Part shown: in pieces, positions 8,484 through 17,726 of the stretch | Position numbering within the stretch: the stretch's first letter is position 1 | Layout: each line of letters starts with the position of its first letter | Position numbers and translations under genes: made by a program | DNA from: Agarilytica sp033852165 | GTDB taxonomy: Bacteria; Pseudomonadota; Gammaproteobacteria; Pseudomonadales; Cellvibrionaceae | Length of the DNA: 64,000 bases | Reading direction: 5' to 3' | NCBI GenBank assembly: GCA_033852165.1 | Contig: JAWSUZ010000035.1 | Location: forward strand, 50,178 to 114,177 | The notes under the pieces: model-generated | Database searches by the model: none | Told to the model about the DNA's origin: nothing | The model's input: only the letters and a program-made list of their open reading frames with translations

Positions 8484-10021
8484 AACACTGCCTTATGGGC
8501 TTAAATTTAGCCTCTACATTAATCGGATGTTGATTGTTAGATCTAGAACCCTGAATATTCTATTGATCACTGATTCTGTTTTACTCTGATCACTCATGCC
8601 TTTGTTATCTCGCGACTTCGATGATTAAATAAACACTTCAGCTTTGTATTTCCAGGGGAGTCCTCACTAGTCGAACCCCCGATTAAACTGCCAATATTGC
8701 GCTGATTTTAGCGCGTACTTTTTAACGCTATTTCACTTTTATCAGACCATAATCTGCAACAATTTCTACATGCATTGTGGTCAGGGTACGTTAGAGAGAG
8801 ACTTTCCTATTTTTAAGACGACGCCACTCTGAAGTACAGTTAAATTGCGTCCGTACTTAGAGTGTAGCTGCAAGTTTTACATGTTTCAGAAAGATGGAGG
8901 GTTCTTTGACTTATGCCAAAAAAGCATAATGCTTGTGAGCGTACCGACGAAATATACAATTTAATCTAAGCCGCGCTATAAATTGAAACACCGTATCAAT
9001 CGAAGGTGTTTTTCTCCAATAAAACCTACTACAACTGTGGTATCTGATTATCAGCCGGAACAATTAAAAATACTACAGGTACTCTCGGCAGGTTAACGAA
9101 CTTCACAGGATGAAATAGATTTGTCCTGAATTTTTAGGATATAGTTCTATGTTATTCAGAAACGTAAGAATGAGCATAACGGCCACGTCTTGTGATGCTA
9201 AAAACTTCTACATTGGCATGTAAGATTGGCATGGAATGTAGCATAGGGATATTGAGATTGTAGTGACGTCATCACGTGATAGTGAAGGCGAAAAAAGTTT
9301 GTGGAATTTTATTTTTAGGGTTTCTGTTGCGTGGCGCCTCAGGATTATTCAGATTATGTAATCAGATCATTTCGCCAACTCTTTCACTTTCTATTAGTTC
9401 GGTATCATTGCTTGTTTCTTCGACCGTGACTGGCTGTGTGAGAAGAGCGCCTCTTCTTGTCCAGTGAGCTAAAGCGCTCCATGAGATGACCTTGTCTTAG
9501 CCTGAAATAGGCAGAGGTCGTAAAATCCTGCGATCCTACCTAGCAATGATAACTTTACCCCTGTCGACAAATTCTGCATAAACACTGCACCAGAAGTAAA
9601 ATCAATGGCACTTTCACCGCACCCCATAGGAGTAAAATCCCTACCTGATGCGAATGACAACGCACTAGAAATCTTAGAAAAGATCATAATATCTAGACGC
9701 ATCACATAACAACCTGCTGAACGCGAAGCTAATATAATCAGGTCTAGTTTTTTCGGAGTTCAATCGTGCCTGACAGCCGTATTCTGAATGGAGGCGAATG
9801 TCTTTGACACATACTTAAGGAAGGTTGATTGGCTGCTGATGCTCCGCGATAGCACCTCAGGATTAATGGAACCGTAGGGCCGCGTTAAACCTCGCTAGCA
9901 TGACGCCATTATTCCCTACCAGCTTACTCGTCACCGCCTCCATAACTGAAGCTCATACGAGGACCTGCATTGTCGCTCAAAGAGCCCAAGATTTACGACC
10001 CACCAATTACTGACTAATCAG
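8484..10021. other. Long region without recognisable genes
   Basis: About 1.5 kb. Two short open frames (plus strand 9276-9467; minus strand 9469-9705) have no recognisable domain, ribosome binding site or conserved pattern, so I do not call them. It could be decayed DNA between the accessory region and the thi operon. Confidence 0.5.
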
Positions 10022-10049
10022 TAGACACCACCACCCAAGCCCCTATAAT
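10022..10049 (+). promoter_or_regulatory. Promoter of the thiamine operon
   Basis: TAGACA (10022-10027) and a perfect TATAAT (10044-10049) separated by 16 bp. Transcription would start about 7 bp later, right at the first paired bases of the TPP riboswitch. Confidence 0.7.
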
Positions 10050-10056
10050 AAGCCAA

Positions 10057-10196
10057 CGCTCGCGGGGTGCTTTTGGGCTGAGATGTTGATTACAGTGCAT
10101 TAATGATGTGTACGGCACGTTAAATTGAAACGAGCCAGTAAGAAGAAGACGAACCCGCATTACCTGATCCGGCTAATACCGGCGTAGGGACGAGTA
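10057..10196 (+). promoter_or_regulatory. TPP (thi-box) riboswitch
   Basis: Shows the conserved thi-box elements in order: CTCGCGGGGTGC, then GGGCTGAGATG (10075 on), then ACCCGCATTACCTGATC (from 10153), a CCGG..TAATACCGG hairpin, and GTAGGGACGAG closing stem P1 (CTCG/CGAG). The segment between CTGAGA and ACCC is about 69 nt, so the P3 side arm is expanded. It lies 125 bp before thiC and is expected to lower thi expression when thiamine pyrophosphate is bound. A hairpin CTATTT/AAATAG just before the thiC ribosome binding site could be the expression platform (inference). Confidence 0.93.
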
Positions 10197-10320
10197 TCTC
10201 TCTTAGGATTGCAGGCAGTCTACCTATTGGGCTACCTCCGTTCTGTCTTAAGTGATCAGTTACCCGCTTCTACGCCCCCATACTCACTTAACTATTTTTC
10301 GATAAATAGCGGGGCTATAC

Positions 10321-12168
10321 ATGCAAGACACCACCACCCAATCCAAGCGTCAAGACGAAATCATCACGCGCGAACCACTAACTGGTAGCCGTAAGGTTTT
10401 TGTACCTGTCCCAGGCCACCCTGCTGTAAGAGTTCCGATGCGCGAAATTTCGCTTACGGATGGCTCTGCTATCACTGTTTACGATACTTCTGGCCCTTAC
10501 ACCGATGTCACGAAGAAGATCGATGTATTCGCTGGGCTTGCCGATGTGCGAAGCGCTTGGGTTAAGGCCCGTGAAGATACTGAGCTATATGACGGTCGTG
10601 AGATTCAAGCGATTGATAATGGCTTTAACGATGACAAGAAAGGCGCCGCGTTGAACAATAACGCCTTACAGCGTCAGCCACGTAAAGCCAAAAAAGGCTG
10701 TAACGTGAGCCAGATGCATTATGCGCGCAAGGGCATTATCACTGCGGAAATGGAATACATTGCCGTTCGTGAAAACCAAAGCCGTGAAGCCTTGGTTAAT
10801 GAATTTAATACCGATGAACGCAATAAGCGTTTGAAGGGTGACCCGATGGGTGCTCGTCTTGCGGGTGCTTTAAAGCCGATTACGGCTGAGTTTGTACGTG
10901 AAGAAGTGGCTGCTGGTCGCGCGATTATCCCTGCAAACATTAACCACACTGAATTAGAGCCGATGATTATTGGCCGTAATTTCTTGGTGAAGATTAACGC
11001 GAACATCGGTAACTCTGCGCTGAGCTCTGGCGTTGAAGAAGAAGTTGAAAAAATGGTGTGGTCGATCCGTTGGGGCGGCGATACCGTAATGGATTTATCT
11101 ACTGGCAAGCACATTCATTCTACCCGCGATTATATTGTACGTAACTCGCCGGTTCCTATTGGTACGGTTCCCCTTTACCAAGCTTTAGAAAAAGTGAACG
11201 GCGTGGCCGAAGATCTGACTTGGGAAATATTCCGTGACACATTGATTGAGCAAGCTGAGCAGGGTGTGGATTACTTTACTATTCACTCCGGCCTTCGACT
11301 TGCGCACGTTCCTCTTACTGCCGACCGCTTAACCGGTATTGTTTCGCGCGGTGGTGCGATTATGGCGAAGTGGTGTATTTATCATCACGAAGAAAGCTTT
11401 CTTTATACGCACTTTGAAGACATTTGCGAAATCATGAAAGCTTACGATGTCAGCTTTTCGCTTGGCGATGGCTTGCGTCCGGGTTCATTGGCGGATGCTA
11501 ATGATGAAGCCCAATTTGCTGAGTTAAGAACGTTAGGTGAGTTAACCAAAATCGCTTGGAAACACGATATTCAAACTATGGTCGAAGGCCCTGGCCATGT
11601 GCCGATGCATTTGATTAAAGAGAACATGGATCTTCAATTAGAAATTTGTCACGAAGCACCTTTCTATACGCTTGGACCTTTGACTACGGATATCGCGCCT
11701 GGCTACGATCACTTTACCAGTGGCATTGGTGCCGCGATGATCGGTTGGTTTGGTTGTGCAATGTTGTGTTACGTAACGCCTAAAGAGCATCTTGGTCTGC
11801 CGAATAAAGACGATGTTAAAGAAGGGATTATTACGTACAAGATCGCCGCTCACGCTGCGGATATTGCGAAAGGCCACCCTGGTGCGCGTTACCGCGATGA
11901 CACGCTGTCTAAAGCACGTTTTGAATTCCGCTGGGAAGATCAATTTAATTTGGGCTTAGACCCTGATCGTGCTCGTGCATTTCACGATGAAACGTTGCCA
12001 AAAGATTCGGCTAAAGTGGCTCACTTCTGTTCGATGTGTGGACCTAAATTCTGTTCGATGAAAATCACTCAGGAAGTTCGCGAGTACGCAGCGAAAGGAA
12101 TGAAAGAAAAGTCGAAAGAGTTTAAAGAGAAGGGATCGGAACTTTATATTCCAGCTGAAAACGTTTAA
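10321..12168 (+). CDS. thiC: Phosphomethylpyrimidine synthase ThiC
   Basis: 615 residues, normal for ThiC. It rearranges aminoimidazole ribotide to HMP-phosphate, the pyrimidine half of thiamine, by a radical SAM mechanism in the cytoplasm. The C-terminal iron-sulfur motif C-x2-C-x4-C is present (Cys570, Cys573, Cys578). Other family blocks are clear: HYARKGIITAEMEYIA, GDPMGARLAG, DYFTIHSGL, SRGGAIMAKWC and EGPGHVPMH. It is the first gene after the TPP riboswitch, 22 bp before thiO. Confidence 0.98.
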   Translation: MQDTTTQSKRQDEIITREPLTGSRKVFVPVPGHPAVRVPMREISLTDGSAITVYDTSGPYTDVTKKIDVFAGLADVRSAWVKAREDTELYDGREIQAIDNGFNDDKKGAALNNNALQRQPRKAKKGCNVSQMHYARKGIITAEMEYIAVRENQSREALVNEFNTDERNKRLKGDPMGARLAGALKPITAEFVREEVAAGRAIIPANINHTELEPMIIGRNFLVKINANIGNSALSSGVEEEVEKMVWSIRWGGDTVMDLSTGKHIHSTRDYIVRNSPVPIGTVPLYQALEKVNGVAEDLTWEIFRDTLIEQAEQGVDYFTIHSGLRLAHVPLTADRLTGIVSRGGAIMAKWCIYHHEESFLYTHFEDICEIMKAYDVSFSLGDGLRPGSLADANDEAQFAELRTLGELTKIAWKHDIQTMVEGPGHVPMHLIKENMDLQLEICHEAPFYTLGPLTTDIAPGYDHFTSGIGAAMIGWFGCAMLCYVTPKEHLGLPNKDDVKEGIITYKIAAHAADIAKGHPGARYRDDTLSKARFEFRWEDQFNLGLDPDRARAFHDETLPKDSAKVAHFCSMCGPKFCSMKITQEVREYAAKGMKEKSKEFKEKGSELYIPAENV

Positions 12169-12192
12169 TCGTTAACGGCTGAGATTAACGAT
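12168..12192 (+). promoter_or_regulatory. Hairpin spanning the thiC-thiO junction
   Basis: ATCGTTAA (12168-12175) and TTAACGAT (12185-12192) form an 8-bp stem with a 9-base loop. It begins at the thiC stop codon and takes in the first two bases of the thiO ATG. Ribosomes finishing thiC would open it, which suggests translational coupling. Confidence 0.4.
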
Positions 12193-13327
12193 GAGCTTAG
12201 CAAACGCGAATATTGGTATTGTCGGCGCTGGCATTATGGGGCGCTTACTGGCTTGGCAATTGGCCAAGCTGGGCAATGCCGTGACGTTATTTGATAAGGA
12301 CACGATTAATCTCGGTGCTAAAAATGGCATTGCTGCGGCTTATACCGCTGCGGGAATGCTGAGCCCTATTTCTGAAGCAGATTCTGCCGAAGAAGAAATT
12401 GTTGAGATGGGCCTGCATGCCTTAACACTTTGGCCACAAATTGTGGCCGATTTGAATGGCGCAGGTCAATCGACTTCAGATGACTCTTATTCTGAGCAGA
12501 AAAACAAAGTGGATTTTCAGCAGCGCGGGAGTTTAGTTCTTTCTCATCCCAACGATTTTGCTGATCTTGAAAATTTTCGTATGCGTGTTTCGCGGCTGAG
12601 CGCTGCGCAAGGGAAGTTAAGTCGGCTTTCCGCTTCTCAAATTTCTGAGATCGAACCGGAATTGGGTGAGAAGTTTAACGACGCGACCTTTATTCAAGGT
12701 GAGTCGTGGCTATCGCCTCCTGCCGTTTTGCAAACTCTGGCTGAACAGCTGTCTGAGTTGCCTTGTACTTTTATCGAAAACACTGAGGTCTCTGCACTTA
12801 CTTCAGAGCGTGTTTGTTCTGGCAACCAGCATTGGGATTTCGATCAGGTGATTGACTGCCGTGGTTTAGGTGCTAAACCGGACATGAAACAATTACGCGG
12901 TGTACGCGGTGAAACCATTATGCTGCATGCACCGGATGTAAAAATTAAGCACCTTGTACGACTTATGCATCCTCGATATCGCATTTATATTGTGCCGCGC
13001 TGTAACGATGTTTATGTCATTGGTGCGACGCAAATCGAAAGTGATAGTTTAGCGCCGATTACGGTTCGCTCTAGCCTTGAGTTATTGTCGGCAGCGTATA
13101 GCGTGCATTCTGGTTTTGCCGAAGCGTCGATTATCGATTCGCGTGTTAATTGCAGACCGGCACTGCCCGATAATCTCCCACAGATTTTTAATGACGATGG
13201 TTTGATGCGCATTAACGGTTTGTTTCGACATGGGTTTTTATTGGCCCCTGCGCTTGCAGAGCAAGCCATCTCGATTCTTAGCGGACAACAAGATGTGTTA
13301 CCTCGTTCCCACGGTCTGAGACTGTGA
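12191..13327 (+). CDS. thiO: Glycine oxidase ThiO
   Basis: 378-residue FAD-dependent oxidase of the DAO family. It has a Rossmann dinucleotide motif GAGIMG at residues 12-17, followed by VTLFDKD, the family segment AAYTAAGMLSPISEAD, and the late FAD-contacting region RHGFLLAPALAEQA. ThiO oxidises glycine to the imine (dehydroglycine) consumed by ThiG for the thiazole ring, in place of ThiH. Its last residues (SHGLRL) are encoded by half of a REP-like palindrome inserted at the 3' end. It is second in the thi operon. Confidence 0.93.
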   Translation: MSLANANIGIVGAGIMGRLLAWQLAKLGNAVTLFDKDTINLGAKNGIAAAYTAAGMLSPISEADSAEEEIVEMGLHALTLWPQIVADLNGAGQSTSDDSYSEQKNKVDFQQRGSLVLSHPNDFADLENFRMRVSRLSAAQGKLSRLSASQISEIEPELGEKFNDATFIQGESWLSPPAVLQTLAEQLSELPCTFIENTEVSALTSERVCSGNQHWDFDQVIDCRGLGAKPDMKQLRGVRGETIMLHAPDVKIKHLVRLMHPRYRIYIVPRCNDVYVIGATQIESDSLAPITVRSSLELLSAAYSVHSGFAEASIIDSRVNCRPALPDNLPQIFNDDGLMRINGLFRHGFLLAPALAEQAISILSGQQDVLPRSHGLRL

Positions 13328-13762
13328 AAGTATTACGAATTCGAATGCCCTCGTTCCCATGCTCCGCGTGGGAATGCAGACCGGAGTATGTTTATTGCAC
13401 TTAATTCGAATAGTGTTTGTTCATATCCCAGTAAATCCGATAATTCTGGTCGGTTTTCACTTCACGTATGCATTCCCACGCGGAGCATGGGAACGAGAAC
13501 GTTCAAGTTTTGGAATACTTTCACAGTCTCTTTCCGTAGGAATGCATGCGTGTAATGAAGACCAAGTGCATTTGGGGAATCTGCTGAAGTGAGAATAGGC
13601 GATATTTGGATTTACCTCGTTCCCACGGTCTCCGTGGGAATGCATACATGTAATGAAGACCAAGTGCATTTGAGAACACTGCTAAGGTGAGAATAGGCGA
13701 TATTTGGATTTGTCGCTGTCGCATATTTCCGCATGCATTCCCACGGAGACCGTGGGAGCGAG
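13302..13762. repeat. Cluster of REP-like palindromic units with a 73-bp direct duplication
   Basis: Units built on CTCGTTCCCACGGTCTCCGT / GGGAATGC occur at 13349-13378 (forward), 13470-13497 (reverse), 13616-13643 (forward) and 13735-13762 (reverse). There is a half unit at 13302-13317 inside the thiO 3' end and a degenerate one near 13523-13545. The 73-bp spacers 13541-13613 and 13639-13711 are near-identical direct repeats. The alternating orientation is typical of BIME arrays. The cluster fills the gap between thiO and thiS. Confidence 0.85.
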
Positions 13763-13859
13763 AACAATGTTCGAGTTTTGACATTAATGAATATTTTCAG
13801 TTTCAATTGAAATTGCAGAAAACTACACACCAGGCAAAAAACAGCTTAACGATCTTATG

Positions 13860-14057
13860 ATGAAAATAATTGTAAACGGTGAAGAGTCCTCTGTTGAACA
13901 AAATACACTTTTGCAAAACCTTTTGGACCAACGCCAACCCACCGCTCCTTTTGCGATTGCGATTAACGATCAGTTTATTACCCGCGATCGCTATGCGGAT
14001 ATTACGCTACACGAGTCCGATCAAATTGAAATCGTCTCGCCGATGTCGGGAGGTTAA
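13860..14057 (+). CDS. thiS: Sulfur carrier protein ThiS
   Basis: A 65-residue ubiquitin-fold protein beginning KIIVNGEE and ending in the obligatory Gly-Gly (PMSGG), which is adenylated by ThiF and converted to a thiocarboxylate. It hands sulfur to ThiG for thiazole formation. Two adjacent ATGs exist (13857 and 13860); the second gives the usual ThiS start. Its stop is 6 bp before thiG. No strong Shine-Dalgarno is seen. Confidence 0.95.
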   Translation: MKIIVNGEESSVEQNTLLQNLLDQRQPTAPFAIAINDQFITRDRYADITLHESDQIEIVSPMSGG

Positions 14058-14063
14058 CTCAGT

Positions 14064-14843
14064 ATGTGGAAAATCGCAGGTAAAGAACTTAATAGCCGCT
14101 TTTTAATTGGTTCGGCCTTATACCCTTCTCCGCAGATTATGCTCGACGCTATTAAGGCTTCGGGCTCTGAGATTGTGACGGTGTCTCTGCGCAGACAGAA
14201 TCCCAACGAAAAAAGCGGAGCGGATTTTTGGAAGCTGTTATCGTCTTTAGATATTAATATTTTACCCAATACTGCTGGCTGCCATACGGTAAGAGAAGCC
14301 GTGACCACGGCACAGATGGCCCGCGAATTGTTTAATACGAACTGGATTAAACTGGAGGTTATTGGCGATGAATATAATCTTCAGCCTGATCCTTTTGGTT
14401 TGCTGGAAGCCACGCGCGAATTGGTTTCCCAAGGCTTTGAAGTCTTTCCTTACTGCACCGACGATTTAGTCCTTTGTGAAAAGTTGGTTGAAGCCGGGTG
14501 TCGAATTTTAATGCCTTGGGGAGCGCCGATTGGCACGGGAAGAGGCTTGATAAACCCTTACGCGTTAAAAACCTTACGGCACCGCTTACCCGACATTAAT
14601 CTGATTGTCGATGCGGGTATTGGGGCACCCTCTCACGCTGTACAAGCAATGGAGTTGGGCTTCAACGGCGTATTGTTAAATACCGCTGTTGCTAACGCCT
14701 GCAACCCTGTTGAAATGGCTCGTGCGTTTAAGTATGCGATAGAAGCCGGTCATATAGCGGGCAAGGCCGGGATGATCCATGAACGCGATTTAGCCAAGCC
14801 TAGCACTCCGACTATCGGCACACCTTTTTGGCATCAGGAATAA
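14064..14843 (+). CDS. thiG: Thiazole synthase ThiG
   Basis: 259 residues, a TIM-barrel enzyme that condenses deoxyxylulose 5-phosphate, dehydroglycine and ThiS-thiocarboxylate into thiazole phosphate. The Schiff-base lysine is in the WIKLEVIGD block (Lys96). Other signatures are SRFLIGSALYPS, NTAGCHTVREAV, MPWGAPIGTGRG and VDAGIGAPSHA. It is tightly packed between thiS and the thiD-thiE fusion. Confidence 0.97.
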   Translation: MWKIAGKELNSRFLIGSALYPSPQIMLDAIKASGSEIVTVSLRRQNPNEKSGADFWKLLSSLDINILPNTAGCHTVREAVTTAQMARELFNTNWIKLEVIGDEYNLQPDPFGLLEATRELVSQGFEVFPYCTDDLVLCEKLVEAGCRILMPWGAPIGTGRGLINPYALKTLRHRLPDINLIVDAGIGAPSHAVQAMELGFNGVLLNTAVANACNPVEMARAFKYAIEAGHIAGKAGMIHERDLAKPSTPTIGTPFWHQE

Positions 14844-14847
14844 GACT

Positions 14848-16341
14848 ATGCAAGAACGTCCGAGTGTTTTAATTATTGCCGGTAATGATTCGTCGGGTAT
14901 GGCGGGGCTTCAGAGGGACTGTCAGAGTTTAAGCGCATTCGGGATTCATGCCCGTACGGTGATTACGGCAAATACGGCGCAAGATGTTAAAGGGGTTCAT
15001 GCGATTAATGCGGTGTCCCCCGAGGGCTTTACTTCTCAACTAAAAGCCGCTTTTAACGAAAGTGTTTTGGCGATTAAAACGGGATTGTTTGCCAACCGTG
15101 AGCAATTGGAAATATTTGTTGAGGCTTACCAGAACAGCCATCGGCCACCGCTTATTGTTGACCCGGTACTGGCGGCTTCTAGCGGGGAGCATTTCGCTAA
15201 TGAGGCTTTAGTTACTGCATTTCAGTCTCTGTTATTTCCGCTTGCGACTTTAGTTTGCCCAAATATTGGCGAGGCTGAAAAATTTATTGGGCAGAAAATA
15301 GATTCTGCTGAGGCAATGGAATCTGCCGCTAAGGTATTGCACCAGTCGGGCGCTCAGAATATTTTGCTGAAAGGCGGACATGCCGACGGTGAAATCTGTC
15401 GTGACTTTTATTTGGCAAGCCAGGCATTAACTGACCGCAAGAAGTTTTGGCTCGCCAGTTCGCGTGTGGAAACACTCAACAGTCGAGGTACTGGCTGCGC
15501 TCAAGCTTCTTGTATTGCCGCCAGCATTGCTTTGGGTTATACGGTTGAGGATGCGGTGGTCATTGGCAAGATGGCGATTAACCAAGGCCTGAGAAACAGC
15601 TATGGCGTCGCCCAACAAAAAGGGCCGGTCTGGATCGATTCGTTTCCTGCTGATGAAGTTGATCTGCCCACGCTTAGCCATAAAAGCGAAAACGATCAGC
15701 AAACTGAATTCCCATCCCCTACCCTACCCTCTGGTGAAGACTCTCCTTTGGGGCTTTACCCGGTGGTGGATTCGGCAAGCTGGGTGGCGCGATTATTAAA
15801 GCTCGGAATCACTACGATTCAATTGCGCTGCAAAACACTTGAGGGGCAAGCCTTAGAAGATGAGATTGCTCAAGCCGTTACCCATGCTCGGGATTTTAAT
15901 GCGCGTTTGTTTATTAATGACCATTGGGAATTGGCGATCAAACATGAGGCCTACGGTATTCACTTGGGCCAAGAAGATTTAGATGATGCTGACTTACCGA
16001 CCATTGCCAAGGCTGGGCTGCGTTTGGGCATCAGCACACACTGCCATTACGAAGTGGCTCGCGCACATTATTATCGTCCCAGTTATATTGCCTATGGTCC
16101 GGTTTATCACACGGACAGCAAGCCAATGCCATGGATTCCACAAGGCCCTAAAGGCTTTGCCTATTGGCGAAAAGTATTAAGCTATCCCATGGTCGCAATT
16201 GGCGGCATAAACGCTGAGCGTATTGCTGACGTTGCCGCAGCAGGTGCGGAAGGTATTGCGATGATATCGGCCATTACTCAGGCTGAAGACCCGGAAGCCA
16301 CAGCTTTAGACCTGATTGAAAAAATGAAACAAATAGCCTAA
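14848..16341 (+). CDS. thiDE: ThiD-ThiE fusion: HMP-phosphate kinase / thiamine phosphate synthase
   Basis: 497 residues. Residues 1 to about 265 are ThiD: the N-terminal VLIIAGNDSSGMAGLQ, the middle PLIVDPVLAASSG and the late NSRGTGCAQASCIAASIALG anion-hole motif. It phosphorylates HMP-phosphate to the diphosphate. A linker of about 30 residues follows. Residues about 296-497 are ThiE: GLYPVVDSASW, TIQLRCK, LFINDHWELA, GIHLGQEDL, the YGPV region and VAIGGINAERI. It joins HMP-PP to thiazole phosphate. The two steps are consecutive, so the fusion may channel HMP-PP (inference). It is 4 bp after thiG. Confidence 0.95.
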   Translation: MQERPSVLIIAGNDSSGMAGLQRDCQSLSAFGIHARTVITANTAQDVKGVHAINAVSPEGFTSQLKAAFNESVLAIKTGLFANREQLEIFVEAYQNSHRPPLIVDPVLAASSGEHFANEALVTAFQSLLFPLATLVCPNIGEAEKFIGQKIDSAEAMESAAKVLHQSGAQNILLKGGHADGEICRDFYLASQALTDRKKFWLASSRVETLNSRGTGCAQASCIAASIALGYTVEDAVVIGKMAINQGLRNSYGVAQQKGPVWIDSFPADEVDLPTLSHKSENDQQTEFPSPTLPSGEDSPLGLYPVVDSASWVARLLKLGITTIQLRCKTLEGQALEDEIAQAVTHARDFNARLFINDHWELAIKHEAYGIHLGQEDLDDADLPTIAKAGLRLGISTHCHYEVARAHYYRPSYIAYGPVYHTDSKPMPWIPQGPKGFAYWRKVLSYPMVAIGGINAERIADVAAAGAEGIAMISAITQAEDPEATALDLIEKMKQIA

Positions 16342-16438
16342 GTGAATTTGGCTTCAATAAAATATGCAAGCTAGGATTCCATGCTCTTAGCGATACAGAG
16401 TTTTAATTCCAAGTAAAAAATTGAATGCATCGATAAAT

Positions 16439-17560
16439 ATGACCACACCACTTTTTACTCAGCAAGAATGGTTACGCTACACCCGCCACGTTCAGTTAAA
16501 AGGTTTTGGGGCGGACGGACAAACCCGTTTAAAAAAATCCAAAGTGCTTATTGTTGGTATGGGTGGTTTAGGCGCTCCGGTATCACTTTACCTTGCCGCT
16601 GCTGGTGTTGGCCAACTCACGATTATTGATGGCGATACCGTCGACCTGACGAACCTGCAAAGGCAAGTAATTTATACCCACGACGATATAGGCCTGAGTA
16701 AAGCCGCTTGCGCCAAGAAACGCTTACTCGCGCTGAATTCGGAGATTTCCATTACGGCAATTGAAAAGCACTTTACGCCCGAAACTGAGTTTGAAGAGGA
16801 CTTTGATTTAGTCCTCGACTGTACCGACAATTTCCCTGTCCGCTATCTCATTAATGATTTTTGTCATAACCACCAATTACCTTGGGTTTACGCGAGTATT
16901 CATCAGTACTCTGGCCAGTGCGCATTTTTCAAACCAACCGAAGCTTGTTTTAGGTGTTTGTTTCCTCAAGCCCCTAGTGAAGTGCAGGATTGTAATAGCG
17001 CGGGTGTGATTGGCGTATTACCGGGTCTGCTGGGTTTGTTTCAGGCCAATGAGGCGATTAAGTATCTTGCTGGACAGGCGCCTGCCCTCGACAATAAATT
17101 AATGCTATTTGATGCGAATAAGCTGAGCATGCAAAAAATTGCTTTGGCGAAAGACCCGAATTGCTTGTGTGGGCAAAAGCATATTGATAAAAATCAAAGC
17201 GACTATTTGTTTGCCTGTACCTCTGACACAAGTGACGCAGACAAGCCCAAGATCGACGACACACTCGTTAGCCCCGTCATTTCACCCACCGAATTTAATC
17301 GTTTACGCGAGAAAGACGGTGTGTTGATTATTGATGTTCGCGATAACAATGAACGCGAAGCGTTTCATATCGGTGGGATGCATATTGCCCTTTCTGAGCT
17401 TGAAGACCGTCATTCAGAAATCGATAAAAGTCAGACAATTATTTGTTATTGCCAGACGGGCATACGCAGTCAGAAAGCGGCTCAGCTGCTTGCTGGGTTT
17501 GGTTTGGAAGCGAAAAGTTTAGAGGGTGGTTTAGTGGCTTGGCTAAAGTCAGCATCTTAA
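16439..17560 (+). CDS. thiF: ThiF/MoeB-type adenylyltransferase with rhodanese domain
   Basis: About 373 residues from the ATG at 16439; an in-frame TTG at 16421 is an alternative. The E1-like domain (about 1-235) has the nucleotide loop VGMGGLGAPV, the DLTNLQRQ segment, and zinc-type cysteine pairs CFRC and CLCG. The C-terminal rhodanese domain (about 265-373) has DVRDNNEREAFHIGG and an active-site loop CYCQTGIRS. It adenylates ThiS at its C-terminal glycine; the rhodanese part probably supplies sulfur, replacing the rhodanese part of ThiI (inference). It is last in the thi operon, 97 bp after thiDE. Confidence 0.9.
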   Translation: MTTPLFTQQEWLRYTRHVQLKGFGADGQTRLKKSKVLIVGMGGLGAPVSLYLAAAGVGQLTIIDGDTVDLTNLQRQVIYTHDDIGLSKAACAKKRLLALNSEISITAIEKHFTPETEFEEDFDLVLDCTDNFPVRYLINDFCHNHQLPWVYASIHQYSGQCAFFKPTEACFRCLFPQAPSEVQDCNSAGVIGVLPGLLGLFQANEAIKYLAGQAPALDNKLMLFDANKLSMQKIALAKDPNCLCGQKHIDKNQSDYLFACTSDTSDADKPKIDDTLVSPVISPTEFNRLREKDGVLIIDVRDNNEREAFHIGGMHIALSELEDRHSEIDKSQTIICYCQTGIRSQKAAQLLAGFGLEAKSLEGGLVAWLKSAS

Positions 17561-17726
17561 ATTAGAGCCCTTTCGGGCATATCGTACGAGGCTCATCATT
17601 AAATATGATATGGGGAACCTCGATTTAAAAGATGAAATGCAATAATCTCGCCACTCGCCAGCACTGCCAAACAAAAGAACCCATCTTAAACAGCGCTATA
17701 GTTTTGCCCCAACTGAACGACTACAA

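Noticed and set aside
9276..9705. Two short frames on opposite strands in the 8.5-10 kb gap
   Set aside because: No ribosome binding site, no recognisable domain and unnatural composition; likely chance.
13340..13765. Repeat-spacer pattern resembling a small CRISPR array
   Set aside because: Units alternate in orientation and are palindromic, and two spacers are duplicates; this is a REP/BIME cluster.
17561..17585. GCCCTTTCGGGC hairpin after thiF as a terminator
   Set aside because: The stem is only four base pairs and no T-run follows.
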